From the NCBI GenBank assembly GCA_019279435.1, contig JAAALK010000286.1, forward strand, positions 28,829,712 to 28,893,711: a stretch of 64,000 nucleotides of DNA, read 5' to 3'. The stretch comes from Zizania palustris. Its lineage: Eukaryota > Streptophyta > Magnoliopsida > Poales > Poaceae. Of the stretch, positions 29,636 to 41,100 are shown one piece after another. The notes under the pieces are model-generated. The model did no database searches, had not been told where the DNA came from, and worked only from the letters and a program-made list of their open reading frames with translations. The stretch's first letter is position 1; every line of letters begins with the position of its first letter. Made by a program: the position numbers and the translations under genes.

Positions 29636-32626
29636 TGTGAAACCAAGGGTGGTTTCGGTCTGGATGATGAGTGATTGACAAGGATGAGCATTTGAGAGAT
29701 CGAGCGATGGAGTGTTGGTTGAGTGCATCGAGGGGTTCGATGTAAAGTGGAGGAGTGTGTGCCGAGGGTTTCGGCGGTGCATCACGTTCTTGTTTTGGCT
29801 TGTCTTGGATGTGCACGGTGGAGATGCTGACCGACTGTCGACGGTGAGTGATCAAGGTTCAAGTGGGGAGCTCGATGCTGGAGGATCAGGGAGGCCGAGC
29901 GAAGTTGGAGAAGATCTCAAGAGTGCACGAAGAGACTGAGCAAGACTTGGACGGACAGATGAAAGTGATGGCATGACGACCGGGTTTGCGAGAGGGTGGC
30001 CAGGACAAGCATTCAGGCGGCTTGAGGGGATCGAGAGCGGAAGTGGCTTGATGGCGCTCGGAGTCGCAATGTGTTGTCATGAGTCGAAGGGTTGAGAGGT
30101 TTTGTTGGTTTTTGTTGAAAACCGTCGAAACTTTAAATGTTTTTGTTAATTCAATAAATAGGACTCTAGTGTTATTTTAAATATTTCATGTTTTTAGTGT
30201 ATCCTTTTGGTATAATGTTTAGAGTGGTTCTACTCTGAAAATATATTAAAAAGAGAGTCTAATTGTAATTTTTCTTTCAGGACTTATAGGGTAATTTTCA
30301 GAATGTGCAAATCTGAAATTACCAAGGGGTTATGTGTGAAAAGTAGCTTCTAGAAGTGGTTGGCTGTGGGGATATTATCGTCTTGGATGTCCTGTAGCTG
30401 AACAACTCTTAGAGATAGCTTTTCTATCAGAATTTTGAGTGAAAAACCATGTTTGATGAACTTTTGACGAAATACAGTAATCTGCTGCTGTTTCGGATCT
30501 GCTACAGGATTTTTGAAAACACTACTCTGCTGCAGCGCTTGGATCAGGAGAACTCCCAGTGCAGGTGAGTTTTTGTGTGCTTTTTCTGGAGAATCCAGTG
30601 CAGAACTTGATATAGATGTCTATGTAACTTTTGTTGAGGATGTTTTGAATGATCCATTTTTGAAATTTGCAACTGGTTTATGTGATTCTGTGTAATTCTT
30701 TTTCTGATCTCAAGTGGTACATCTGTTTCTATTTTAGAGCAGTTCTGTATTTTTCAGATTAGAGCAGAAACCCCCTTAAGGTGTTTGAAGAAATGTCTAG
30801 TTCATTCATGTGAACATGCTGGACTTTTGGATCATATTTTTCTTCAATCAACAAGGGATTGATGACCATGTTTGGAGTTAGAAATATGTGTATTGTGTTC
30901 TATGCTGAGTATATTTGATTCTTGAATCTGTATTGTTTTCAATGTGATCATCAATCTACTTCTCCTTCATATTCCTGTTTATTCGTTCTATTGAGGAGTG
31001 TGTGAGAGTAGATATGTTCACTGCCTGTTCTCCGTCCTATTGATGCAAATCATTTTGAGAAGTATATGTGATTGACTGATTTTGTGTGTTTGATTTCTGA
31101 ATATCTTTGTTGGAAAGTTTGATGAACTGAAATAGTAAACTAGTAGTGTCTCTTGTTTGATTTTAGTTAAACCTTTACATCTACTTTTTTGTTCCTTCTA
31201 TGAAGTTTAGTATTTCAACTCACAATACATTTTGTTCATTTGTATTCTTGTACTAGTTCTGAGATGTTTACTTCAGGATTTCTCAAGGATGATTGTTTGA
31301 GAATATGAGTAGCACTGTTTAGTCTTCTCTAAATTCTGCTGAGGTTTTTCAGAATATCCTTCAACATGTTTTCATTTCAGTTGTAGTAATTAGATTCAAT
31401 CTGAAATATGTTATTCAACAAGTCTAACTTTCAATTGTTTCTCTGATTTCAAACTTGATTTTCATATTAGTGCCAACAATTTACTTCTTTGATATTGAAA
31501 CCTTGGTACAATTTCAGTCAATTTATATTTTGTATTTGAAACATGTATGAAGTGTGGTATTCCCTTCTATCTGATCTGATGGGCTGTAGTTAAGGGTTGT
31601 TTTCAGAACTCAAAAGTGCCATTTCAGGTTGAATCAGCCTTTTAGTTAAATACTCCTTGAATCTGCTGATGCTAAATGTTCAGTTTAAATATTCTGATTT
31701 CTGAAAGCAATTTCATCTTGATATGTTGAATTGATATAAATAGCTGTGACTAGAAGAGAAATTTGAATGCAACTGATCCAGATAAAATTTACACTCTGAA
31801 GTTTGTTCTCAGGTTTAGAAATGCTTATCCAGAACAGAATGTTCCTCTGAAATCAAGTGTAAATTTCAATTCTGAGTTTAATTGAAATTTAGTATTGAAT
31901 CTGAATTCTGTTTTGAATGGCACACTAAATCTGTTCAATCTCAGATCTGATTCTGTTTAATATCAAATTTGATAGAATCTGTTGAATGTTTGAATTGTGC
32001 TGATTTTGAATTAAAGTTTATTCTGAAGATTGAATTCTACATGTGGATTAAATCTGAATCTGTTTTCATTAAGTGATCTGAATATTTGTTCTGAAGTAGA
32101 TTGTTTGATTGAATGAGAATATAATCTGAAGGCTGAAATTGTGTTCACTAAAAATTCTGAATTGAAATCTATAGTGAAGCTGAAATTAGTTTTCTGATTT
32201 TAAAACTGATAATACTATTCATCATCATGCCATTTTCAGAAGTAGTGTTTTTACAACTAAATTCAAATTGGATACTGAATCAATATTGCTGTTGAACAGT
32301 TTTTGCTCAGTTCTGACTTTTTCTGAATTTATGGCCTTTTTGTCGGAGTTCTAGACATTTATTTATATCTATCGACCATCCAGTTACCGATCTACTCACG
32401 GTAGTTCAAAATTTCAATTGTCGACAGATTGTTTCGATACTTCAAACGCCGATCAAGACTGACTTCTGAATTTTGAATGATTTGTTGCTCTGATTCGTTC
32501 TGATTAGTTTAAATTGGAATTTAAAATTATTGGAGGTGCGTTGGGTGATCTGAACAGGCTATCTCATTTGCAAGAATTTGTTGAGGCGCCTATTCACCCT
32601 CCTCTAGTCACCATTCCGATCCCACA
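29636..32626 (+). repeat. SIRE-B 3' LTR (about 2.99 kb)
   Basis: Starts TGTGAAACCAAGG after the polypurine tract and ends GATCCCACA. The final about 110 bases (GGAGGTGCGTTGGGTG, GAGGCGCCTATTCACC) match the end of the SIRE-C LTR, which confirms the boundary. It is T-rich; from about 31650 to 32340 degenerate TTCTGAAT/AATCTG words dominate. No supported gene inside. No second LTR is present for comparison. Confidence 0.78.
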
Positions 32627-33699
32627 TTCGCAGGGCAGATAGTATCGGCTTTTGCAGAGCAGACATGATCAGCTTTTGTAAAGTTGAATCTTCTAGAGCC
32701 CCCTTCGCAAACGAGGTGTGTAGAGGCTTCGGTGACATGCTTCGAAACTGAAGGCCTTCGCTTCACCGAAGTTAGTCTTCAATACATTGACGGTTTTGAG
32801 CCGAAGCCATCAAAGCCTTTGAGTCTTCGCACCATCACCTCCGGAGTGGACCACCACGGCTTCACAACTACTCCCAGCTCAAACTCCATCAGTCTATGTA
32901 CCGAAGCCATGCATGGCCGAAGTACTTTGTCATCCACACTCCAAAGTCCCACCTTCGAAGTATCTTCACCACCTTCTGATGTCCCTCCTTTGTCTAAGCC
33001 CTCCACACAAAGCACTTCCATAAGCACTCCTTCGTAGTGTCTCTGCCTAGAGCACACCACCGAAGAGCCTCACTCAGACCATGCCTTCAATGCACCTCAA
33101 CTTCTGGGACCTTCGTTAGGTGTCCTTCCAAGTGTCTCCCACCAGATCACACTTGGGAGTCCTGCCTCATTCCTGAGGACTTCATCCGCCAACCTTCGAA
33201 GTCACTCCTTCAGAGTCAACCTTTGAAGTGCCTCACCTCTGAGGACTTTGCCTCAGGGTACCTTCAGCTAGACCACCCTCCGCACTTTCTGCCTTCATTT
33301 GGTGCACCTTGACCCGAGGACCGACCTCGACCCCACGCAGCCTCCGCGACCGATCTCCCCGCTCGCCTGGCATCAAGGTCCTTGCTTGACCTAGGTTCAC
33401 CTAATGCGAACTGTATGTCGCCTCTGAAGTAACCTGCACACCACCGACAAGCAGGTTCTAGCACCCCGGAGACCTCTCCAGGTAAACAACCTCCGGTACA
33501 TACTCTGGTGTACCACCCAAAGTACTGAGCCCTTCGGTACAGACTTTCGTCGTATTCTGTTGGACCCCTCCGACAGACATACTCCGCTGTAACAACTGCA
33601 GCCAGCAAACACCAAAGCCTTCGGTAAAACACCTCTGAACCCCTTCGGAGAGACCCCTTCGCCCAGAAGGAAACTTGTCAATCACTAATCACAGACTAG
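32627..33699. other. Unassigned TTCGAAG-rich stretch
   Basis: About 1.07 kb between SIRE-B and COP-X. It is rich in CCGAAG, CTTCGAAG and ACCTTCG words like the SIRE-C/D LTRs and the Tat elements, but I could not align it to any of them. ORFs here (for example 32684-33037) are Ser/Thr/Pro-rich with no recognisable motif. It may be a decayed LTR or the lost 5' part of COP-X. Confidence 0.5.
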
Positions 33700-33734
33700 A
33701 AACCAAGGCTCATCTCAACTTGGTTTCTTAGTAG

Positions 33735-34980
33735 AGTAAGAAAGTGTGCAAGTAGCGAGCCAGATATCTGCATCGGGAATGGTGCAAAGGTTGCAGCATT
33801 AGCCATCGACGTCTATTCACTATCACTACTGTCACGATTAGTTTTGGAGTTAAATAATTGTTATTTCATTACCGCCTTAGGTAGAAACATTATCTCTTAT
33901 TCATGTTTAGAGGAAGATGGTTTTGAATTCATAATAAAGAACAAGAGTTGTTCAATATTTTTGAATGGCATGCTCTATGGTGTTTGTCCATTAGTGAATG
34001 GATTGTATATTCTGAGTCATGAAGATGCACACGTTTATAACATTAGTACTAAGAAACAATGACTCAATGATTTGAATCTCACCTACGTCTGGCATTGTCG
34101 TTTGGGTCATATAAATGAGAAACGTGTACAGAAGCTCCATAGTGATGGAGTTTCGGAGTCATTTGATTTTGAATCATATGACACATGCGAGTCTTGTTTA
34201 CTTGGAAAAATGACAAAGACGCCTTTCACTCGACAAAGTGAGAGGGCAAGTGAGCTATTGGCCATAGTACACACTGATGTGTGTGGTCCAATGAGTCAAA
34301 TGGCTAGGAAAGGATTTCAGTACTTTATCACTTTTACCGACGTCTTTAGTAGATATGGCTATGTCTACTTGATGAGGCATAAGTGGGAATCCTTAGAAAA
34401 GTTCAAGGAGTTCCAGAATGAGGTACAAAATCATACGGGAAATACAATCAAATTTCTACGATAGGATTGTGGAGGTGAATATTTGAGCCATGAGTTTAGT
34501 GATCATATGAAGCAATGTGGAATTGTTCCACAACTGACTCCACCCAGCACGCCTCAATGGAATGGGGTGTTCGAGCGGAGAAACCACACTTTGTTAGACA
34601 TGGTGCGGTCCATGATGAGTCACACTGATCTTCCATTGTCCTTTTGGGTGATGCTCTAGAAACCGCGGTTTTCACGATTAATAGAGTTCCATCTAAGTCA
34701 GTAGAGAAGACACCACATGAGATGTGGTCTGGGAGGCGTCCTAGTTTGACTTTTCTAATGATTTGGGTATGTGAGGCGTCTATCAAATGTATGATGTATG
34801 ACAAGCATAGTCCTAAGTCTAACAAGTGCTTCTTTGTGGGGTATCCTAGGGAAACCAAAGGATACTATTTCTATAATAGAGAGGGGGAAAAGTGTTTGTC
34901 GCTCGAAACAGTGTGTTACTTGAGAAAGAGTTTCTCTCAAAAGGAGTTAGTGGGAGGACTGTGTATCTTGAATAGGTTCT
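33735..34980 (+). pseudogene. COP-X protease end and integrase, broken
   Basis: Begins with SGNGAKVAALAIDVYSL-like protease end and LELNNCYFITALGRNI. The integrase zinc finger is WHCRLGHINEKR to CESCLLGKMTKTPF. Catalytic HTDVCGP (Asp, about 34275) and DCGGEYLSHEFSDHM (Asp, just after a TAG at 34462) come next, then PQWNGVFERRNHT (Glu, about 34565) and VEKTPHEMWSGRRPS. A frameshift near 34650 and several stops break it. All three catalytic residues are still present. Confidence 0.84.
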
Positions 34981-35660
34981 AGAGCCACTTGAAAGTGTTC
35001 CAGATCCCACTGAGCGAGAGAAGGAGGTGCAAGATGTTGGAGACCCTGTTATGAATGCGCCAGCCCCACGGAGGTCTAGGAGAGTAGTCCATGCACCAGA
35101 GAGGTACATGTTCTTGACTACTGGGCATCACGACGTGTTGTTGTTGGACAATGATGAGCCCAAGACCTATGCGGAAGTAGTGATGGGACCAGACTTTGAG
35201 TAATGGCTTGGAGCCATTAGATCTGAGTTGGAGTCCATGCGAGTCAATCAAGTTTGGAACTTGGTTGATCCACCCGATGGTGTAAAAACTATTGAGTGTA
35301 AATGGATCTTCAAGAAAAAGATAGACGTTGATGAAAATGTTCACATATATAAAGCATGATTGGGGGCGAAAGGTTTCAGAAAGATTCAAGGTGTTGATTA
35401 TGATGAAATGTTTTCGCCTGTCGCTATGCTTAAGTCTATTCAGATCATCCTAGCTATTGCCGCATTTTATGATTATGAGATATGGAAAATAGATGTCAAG
35501 ACGGCTTTCCTAAATGGAAACCAACATGAGGATGTGTACATGACATAGCCTAAAGGTCTTGATGGTCTGGGGAAAGCTAGGAAAGTTTGTAAGTTGCTAA
35601 AGTCCATTTATGGATTGAAGCAAGCTTCTCGGAGTTGGAATCTTTGCTTTGATAAGGTAG
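34981..35660 (+). pseudogene. COP-X hinge and RT N-terminal part
   Basis: The hinge (about 34981-35160) is followed by RT: WNLVDPPDGVKTIECKWIFK, YKA plus stop (about 35358), GVDYDEMFSPVAMLKSIQI, WKIDVKTAFLNGNQHEDVYM, KSIYGLKQASRSWNLCFDKV. The sequence stops matching at 35661, before the YVDD motif, where the CRM-4 LTR begins. First palm Asp (KIDVKTAFL) is intact. Confidence 0.85.
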
Positions 35661-35956
35661 TGATGTAAACTAGGGTTCCCAATCTTCCGAAAGGTTCTGA
35701 TATCTCTCGATTTGGTGGAGTCTCTACACAAATCGACCCGGCTTCTGGACGGCACGTCTTGAGCCCACAATCGTAGCACGTCTCCTCTGGTTATCGACTA
35801 AACGGTGCAGGTCGACCTCACCAAGAAGGCTAATCCTTGCCCGCGAATCGAAGAACACAAGCAAGAACCAAGAAGATGCAACCGAATTGCTGATGTATGA
35901 TTAAACTAATAAATTGGGGTTCTACAAACTGATATGACGGTGAAACTATTCTTGAC
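35661..35956 (-). repeat. CRM-4 LTR, left piece
   Basis: Starts TGATGTAAACTAGGG and carries the LTR block GACCTCACCAAGAAGGCTAA (about 35812-35866) shared with CRM-1, -2 and -3. It is about as long as the first third of the CRM-1 LTR and is then cut by SIRE-C. The left flank GGTAG (35656-35660) lies in COP-X. No internal CRM sequence is present, so it is a solo LTR or the end of an element cut away by TAT-3. Confidence 0.78.
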
Positions 35957-38018
35957 TGAATAGCGTGGGCCTCATGGCTCCAGATGTGATGAGTCATTGT
36001 CAACGATAGTCAAAGAGGACAGAAGAAGAGAGGAGATCTGCTATTTCATGGGCCGCGTGTGACTCAGGTACACGGGCAGCAAGCGACGGTCGGGCTGAGA
36101 GAGCTGTGAAGTCAGGCTGGCCCAATCCGGGTACATGGGCCAGAAGCAGCAGAAGACCCACTGGGCTGTTGACTAGGATTGACTCAGGTACACGGGCAGT
36201 GAGTGATTGCCAGGCTGAGAGAGCTGCGGAATCGGGCCGGCCCAATCCGGGTACCTGGTACAAAGCCGGTGGAGGCTTTGTCAGTTTTGGCGCAAAACTG
36301 ACAACCGTTGATCTTGTATCGGACTATCCAGAAGAGAAGTCATAGTCGCTACGAAAGCTTAGATTCCGGATAAGTCATTTGTATCTCTATGCCCACAGTC
36401 AGTCAGTCAAGTCTGTAAAAAATCCTAAGGGCAGTTTAGTCTTTTCCTTTATTTTAGCGTCTGTAAAAAACCCTAAGGGGCTGGTGGAATATTCCTAAGT
36501 GTTGGGCAGCCTATAAATAGGGCCCCAATCCCTAGGGTTAGTCTACCCTTCTAGAATTCACTTTTTAATCAATTGGGTCACTTTTTATTCCCTTGTTCCC
36601 TGCTCATTCCCCTGTACGCGCCGCCAGGAACGTTCTCTGTTTCTTTGTGATTCAGGTTTCATTCTGTTTCTGTTTCCTTGGATGCGGTGATTCTTGGATG
36701 CAGCGACTTTTATGAGAATCTGAGGCTTCAGTTTTTTGAGTTTCTATTGTTTAATCCAGCGTTCACGCACTTCTTCTCTGTGCTTCTGATTGCTTCTGAT
36801 TCCTTCTCTATTGCTACTGTTCTTCACGAAGTGTAGTACTAGTTCTAGCGTGCTGTAGCAAGTAGTACTACTTCTGTAGCTACAGTGTGAGTTCTCTAGG
36901 CTCACTTTTTACTGTGTTGCTTTTTGATCGAGTAGACAGGGCCAAGTGCCTTTTCAGGCTGTTTTCTGGCGAAGTCCCTTCTCAGTTCGAAGCCCCTCAT
37001 CTCCATGAGGCGGGCTTCGATCTGACATCTTCGAGGGCTTCGTCCGAACTTCGACTTCGCTCTTGTCCTGTGAATCGAGTTTCGAAGTATGTTCTGCTGT
37101 GAGTGTTAGTTGACTTGTCATACTTCGACCTTCTTTGCGAAGGAGTACTCCGACTCAAGCTTTTCGAAGTCAATACTTTGACAGGCTTCAAAGTTGGCTT
37201 CGAAGCTTGTATCTCTGGTATACTTCGCTCGACGTGTGGTCTCTGAGGTTCTTTTGCTGCTGGCTTTTCGAAGGTCTCAGTTTGTGTGTTTGAAGGTTGT
37301 CATTCGGAGGTAGCCCTCGGGTCGAAGGATATCACTTCATTTATCATACCTCAACCAAGCTAGCTTCGAAGGTAGAGTGTAGGCTTCATTTTTGTCTTGC
37401 TGCTGTGTGTTTGGCTTCGCTTATCTTTTGAAGGTTGTTTTTCTATGCATCGTGTTCGAAGCGTTCTGTACGAAGGATAGGCTTTGAAGTACACTATTCG
37501 AAGCAAGCTTCGACACTATCATATTTCGCCTTGAAGCATACTTCACATTTACACTCGAGCTTGGCTAGACTAAACAAACCTTCGGCACGTCAACTACAAC
37601 CTTTGCTGTACTTCGACGAGGGACTCCGAAGCAGGCTTCGACACTGCGAAGCAGGCTTCGACACTACGAATTAGGCTTCGACACAGCGAAGCAGGCTTCG
37701 ACAAGTTTCGAACAGGAGACAGATTTAGAACAGTAACTTCTCTTCCCACTCTTTGTGCACCTAGATTGCTGTACTGAGAAGTTTGTCTTGCCATGTCTTC
37801 TGTATTCTGTTAATCTGTCTATTAGCACTGTTTTTGTGTGACTCTATTGTTTAACATCAGTTGCTTCTAGGCTAGATACCTTTAGACTTAGACAATCTGT
37901 TCATGCTTTGCTGTTTAGTCGTTTGAGGTGCGTTGGGTGTTGGGAGCAGGCCATTGATTCGAAAGAATTGTCTAGGCGCCCATTCACCCCCCCTCTGGTT
38001 GCTATTTTCGGTCCTACA
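35957..38018 (+). repeat. SIRE-C 5' LTR (about 2.06 kb, start clipped)
   Basis: Begins TGAATAGCGTGGGCC, while the 3' copy begins 14 bases earlier (TGAGGAGCCATGC), so its tip is lost. It ends GGTCCTACA. A CCTATAAATAGGGCC TATA box lies near 36510. The 36.9-37.7 kb part is dense in TTCGAA, ending with four 20-bp units at 37627-37705, each holding the inverted repeat CGAAGC-AG-GCTTCG. ORFs inside have no recognisable motif. Confidence 0.9.
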
Positions 38019-38020
38019 AG

Positions 38021-38032
38021 TGGTATCAGAGC
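38021..38032 (+). other. SIRE-C primer-binding site
   Basis: TGGTATCAGAGC two bases after the LTR, complementary to plant initiator-Met tRNA. It fixes the LTR end at 38018. Confidence 0.92.
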
Positions 38033-38082
38033 CTGGTTAGGGTTTTTCCATACCTTAACCGGTTCTAAACCCCAGTAGTGAT

Positions 38083-40836
38083 CATGACGTCTCCTAGCAA
38101 GGTCCCGTCCTTGGAAGCCTATGGCTATAACTATTGGAAGACTAGCATGCGAGCCTATCTTATGAGCCATGGCTCGGACATCTGGGACATTTGTGTTCAC
38201 GATACATTTGTTATATTGCCAGTTGCTGAGCATGGTACTCCTGGTATCATTGCCCAGCATCTGAGCAATAGTAAAGCTGTGAACATTCTGTTTTCTGGTC
38301 TAGGTCCCACTGAGTTTGAGCGTGTGAGCCATCCCTCCACTGCGAGAGAGATCTGGGCTACCCTCAAGGCACACCATGAGGGAACAGCCCAGGTCAAGGC
38401 TCGGATCTATCAGACCTACTGGCGTGAATATGAGAACTTCACACAAAAGCCGGGTGAATCTGTTGAAGCGTTGTTTGGTCGTTTTCAATCGATCATAAAC
38501 AAGCTTCGGGACAACAAGGCTGAGGGTGCTCAGTTAGTCTCAGATCATGAGCAGGCGCTCAAGGTTCTCCATACCTTGGACCCAAAGATCTGGAGATCAA
38601 GGTATCCTCTATCGTTGAGAGCACATCTTATGATACCTTGACCATTTCTGAGTTATTTATCAAGCTGAAGGCCACCGAGGTAGAATACAGTTGAGATCAA
38701 ATCTCACTGGCTCTGGATCAAAGTCTCTGGCCCTTGCTACACCTTCTGTTGATCCCTCTTCTGTGAGCTGTGCTGGGTTCTCTTTGATGTCTATCACTGA
38801 GGACCAGCTGGAGTCTTTGGGAGATGATGACTTGTGTCTTTTTAACAACCGGGTGCGTCGTGTTTATGACAAGAGAATGTTCAAAATACACGGCACAAAA
38901 TCCGGGTGCTTTGAGTGTGGTGATCCAGGACACTTCATCGCCGACTGCCCCAAGCGCAATGGACACAAGAAGGGCACCGGTGGTGGCTTCCACGACTCCG
39001 GCAAGCACGACAGCTCTTCCTTCAACAAGGGCAAGACGAAGACCAGATTCTTCAAGAAGGCCCTGAAGGACTACCGGCGAGAGAACAAGAAGCGCGACAA
39101 GGCCTTCTTCACCGAGATGGAGAAGAGCTACTCCAAGCAGTCCACGTATTCTTCCTCTTCATCAAGCTCAAGCGATGAAGAGATCGTCATCAGGAAGGGG
39201 AAGGACAAGGACGATCCAGCGGGCCTCTACTTCATGGCTTTCGGGGACAGACCGAAGAGCCGCTCGCACCAGCGCCGAAGATCCCGCTAGAGCTTCTGCT
39301 CAATGGCTCTTAGGGATAAGGGAGAGAAGAGCTCCTCCGATGACTCCGACGATGACGACAAAGAAAAGGTATCATCCTATGAACGCGAAATCATTGATTT
39401 ACTTGAGAGCAATCGTCAGGAGTTAAAATATCGGGAAAACTGCTTAGGGGGGCCAAGAAGAGGATAGATGAGTTAGAGAGTGAGCTTGCCGTAGCCAATG
39501 GCGGAATTGAGAGTCTATCTTATTCCCCCTGCCTGGGTGATAGCAGTGAGTGCCCGAAGTGTGAGGTGCTTCTGTGTGACTTGTCGACTCTGAAGTCCAA
39601 GTACACAGAAAGGGTTGATGAGAGGGACGCTTTGGCCACTGAGATTGAAAGCGCTCAGCTGGAGCTGAAAGATGCTCCAGCCACTGTCGTCGCACCCTGT
39701 GCTGATTGCCCATCTCATCTAGCTGTTTTAGCTGAGCTAAAAGCCAAGGGCGATGAGCATTTGGGGGATTTGGAGAGAGTGAGAGCTGAGCTTGCACAGA
39801 CTAGGCTAGAGCTTGAGACATTGTCAGTTCCACCCACTCTCTGTGAGAACTTCTTGTCTCTTAGACTTGAGTTGATCAAGCTGAAAGCCGAGAAGTCTGT
39901 CCAGGTAGATAGCGAGTGTGAGACCTGCTTGTCTCAGTTGGAGGTTCTAGCTTCCTTGAGAGAGGAGCTAGCTGATTCTCAGAATGAGAACTTTTACCTC
40001 CGTTCTATCCTGAGTTGGATCAGTGCCAGAGAGCCACAGCTCGGCATGATGATCCAGCAGTTCAAGAGGCAGGATGGGTTTGAGGTAGGTTACACCTACA
40101 CCAAGGCTGACTTTGAGAGTGCCATTAGTCGGGCAATGGAGTGGAGTAAAATGACTCCTGAGTAGAGATACCCTAAGACTCACTCCACTTAGTCCTACTA
40201 GGCTTGTCAGCCCAAGGATGGAGTGATCCTTGGACCACTCAAAGCTCCACCCAAGAAACCTATCTGGGTTCCAAAGCCCAATCACCTCCACACTTCTCTA
40301 GACTCTCTTCTTGGACCCTCTCAACCCAAGAAGACTACACCTAACACCACTAAGCCCAAAAATCCCAAGCCTCAACCACATCCCAAGAAGCCCACCTATC
40401 ATTGTGAGTACTGTCAGAGAGACGGGCATCTTGCGGAGTTTTGCTTCAGGAGGAAGCAGGTTGAGAGAGCAGAGAGAGCTCGTGGTGGTCAGGAGCAGTT
40501 CTACCAGCAGGGTGGTAGACTGCGTGTTCCTCGACGCGGGGAGAGGCTGGAGGCTAGGCCGCATCGTGTAGGTGGTGGTAGAGGAGACGGCTTTCTTGCC
40601 CGTGCTCCAGTTGGTGGTAGTCGTTCCGGCAGAGCTCCAGGCCATTTTGGCTACGGTCCTGGACCTCGTGGCTGAGGTTCTAGGAAGAACCATGGACCAC
40701 GCTTTGAGCCACATTTTGGTCCAAATTCTTTTGATGGTTTTCGCTTTCCGTCTTTTGAGCAGATGGCTCGACATTGGTTTAGCTCTTTTGCTAAACCTGG
40801 TGCCGGACCATTTGCTCCCCCTTACGACCACTGATT
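38083..40836 (+). pseudogene. SIRE-C Gag, broken
   Basis: Long Gag typical of Sireviruses. The start MTSPSKVPSLEAYGYNYW at 38084 is preferred over the upstream ATG. Capsid core: WKTSMRAYLMSHGSDIWDIC, VSHPSTAREIWATLKAHHEG, FGRFQSIINKLRDN. A frameshift near 38600 follows. Then the first CCHC knuckle CFECGDPGHFIADC (about 38912) and a Lys-rich plus Ser-rich acidic stretch. A Cys-spaced coiled coil (39566-40165; LAELKAKGDEHLGDLERVR, LASLREELADSQNENFYLR) comes next. A second finger HCEYCQRDGHLAEFC (about 40400) and a Gly/Arg-rich end with RRGERLEARPHRVGGGRG complete it. At least four frameshifts or stops. Confidence 0.86.
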
Positions 40837-41100
40837 GTGCAGGATCGGGGACTGGAGGACGTTTGGATCATGGACTCAGGATGCTCTCGCCACATGACGG
40901 GACATCGCAGATGGTTCTCCAGTCTCACTCCCCCGAGCTCCAAAGAGTACATCACCTTCGGGAATAGTGGTCAAGGGAAGGTACACGACATTGGCTCAAT
41001 TCGCATTTCAGATCATTTCTCTTTGAAGGATGTTGCTTTGTTTAAGAATTTGAACTTCAATCTGATTTCTGTTTTGCAACTTCTTGAGGATGGTTTGGAA
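40837..41100 (+). pseudogene. SIRE-C protease and integrase start, truncated
   Basis: Copia protease with intact active site WIMDSGCSRHMTGH, then WFSSLTPPSSKEYITFG and HFSLKDVALFKNLNFNLISV. The frame is open to QLLEDGLE, where CRM-3 leader sequence starts at 41101. The whole integrase is missing, since SIRE-C resumes at 45839 in RT. Confidence 0.87.

Larger units (their letters stand above)
27439..32626 (+). mobile_element. SIRE-B: Ty1/copia Sirevirus-like element, pol deleted
   Basis: Plus strand: Gag C-terminal half, then directly the long 3' untranslated region, a polypurine tract and a 2991-bp LTR. The 5' LTR, Gag start and all of pol are missing. Sirevirus affinity rests on the Gag coiled coil with the CX2CX4HX4C finger, multiple polypurine tracts and the very long LTR. 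The right flank TTCGC (32627-32631) would be a target copy. Confidence 0.8.
33700..35660 (+). mobile_element. COP-X: Ty1/copia element, fragment
   Basis: Plus-strand copia pol from late protease to mid RT, of a different lineage from the SIRE group (GDxSRYGYVYLMRHK-type integrase and SIYGLKQASRSWN-type RT). The left boundary is uncertain because no LTR is seen. On the right it is cut by the CRM-4 LTR at 35661 inside RT. The rest of RT would lie beyond TAT-3/SIRE-D, outside the window. Confidence 0.8.

Noticed and set aside
29712..30080. ORFs inside the SIRE-B LTR (75 and 64 residues) as an extra gene
   Set aside because: Short, overlapping on both strands and without motifs; the GC-richer patch at the LTR start explains the openness.
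32684..33312. Possible host gene with Ser/Thr-rich proteins
   Set aside because: Low-complexity reading of TTCGAAG-rich DNA, no domain, no splice pattern and no homologous copy to support it.
36000..36345. Paired ORFs with PGLGRPD repeats near 36000, 48550 and 61112 as a conserved protein
   Set aside because: The same LTR segment in three LTR copies; conservation is by LTR copying, both strands are open, and there is no start context upstream.
36628..36640. Heat-shock element (GAACGTTC) in the SIRE-C LTR
   Set aside because: Only isolated GAAnnTTC matches were found; most TTCGAA words lack the two-base spacing, so heat control cannot be supported.
40298..40831. 177-residue minus-strand ORF over SIRE-C Gag
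   Set aside because: Shadow of the Gly/Arg-rich Gag end; Gag has a zinc finger and homologues, while the shadow has no motif.
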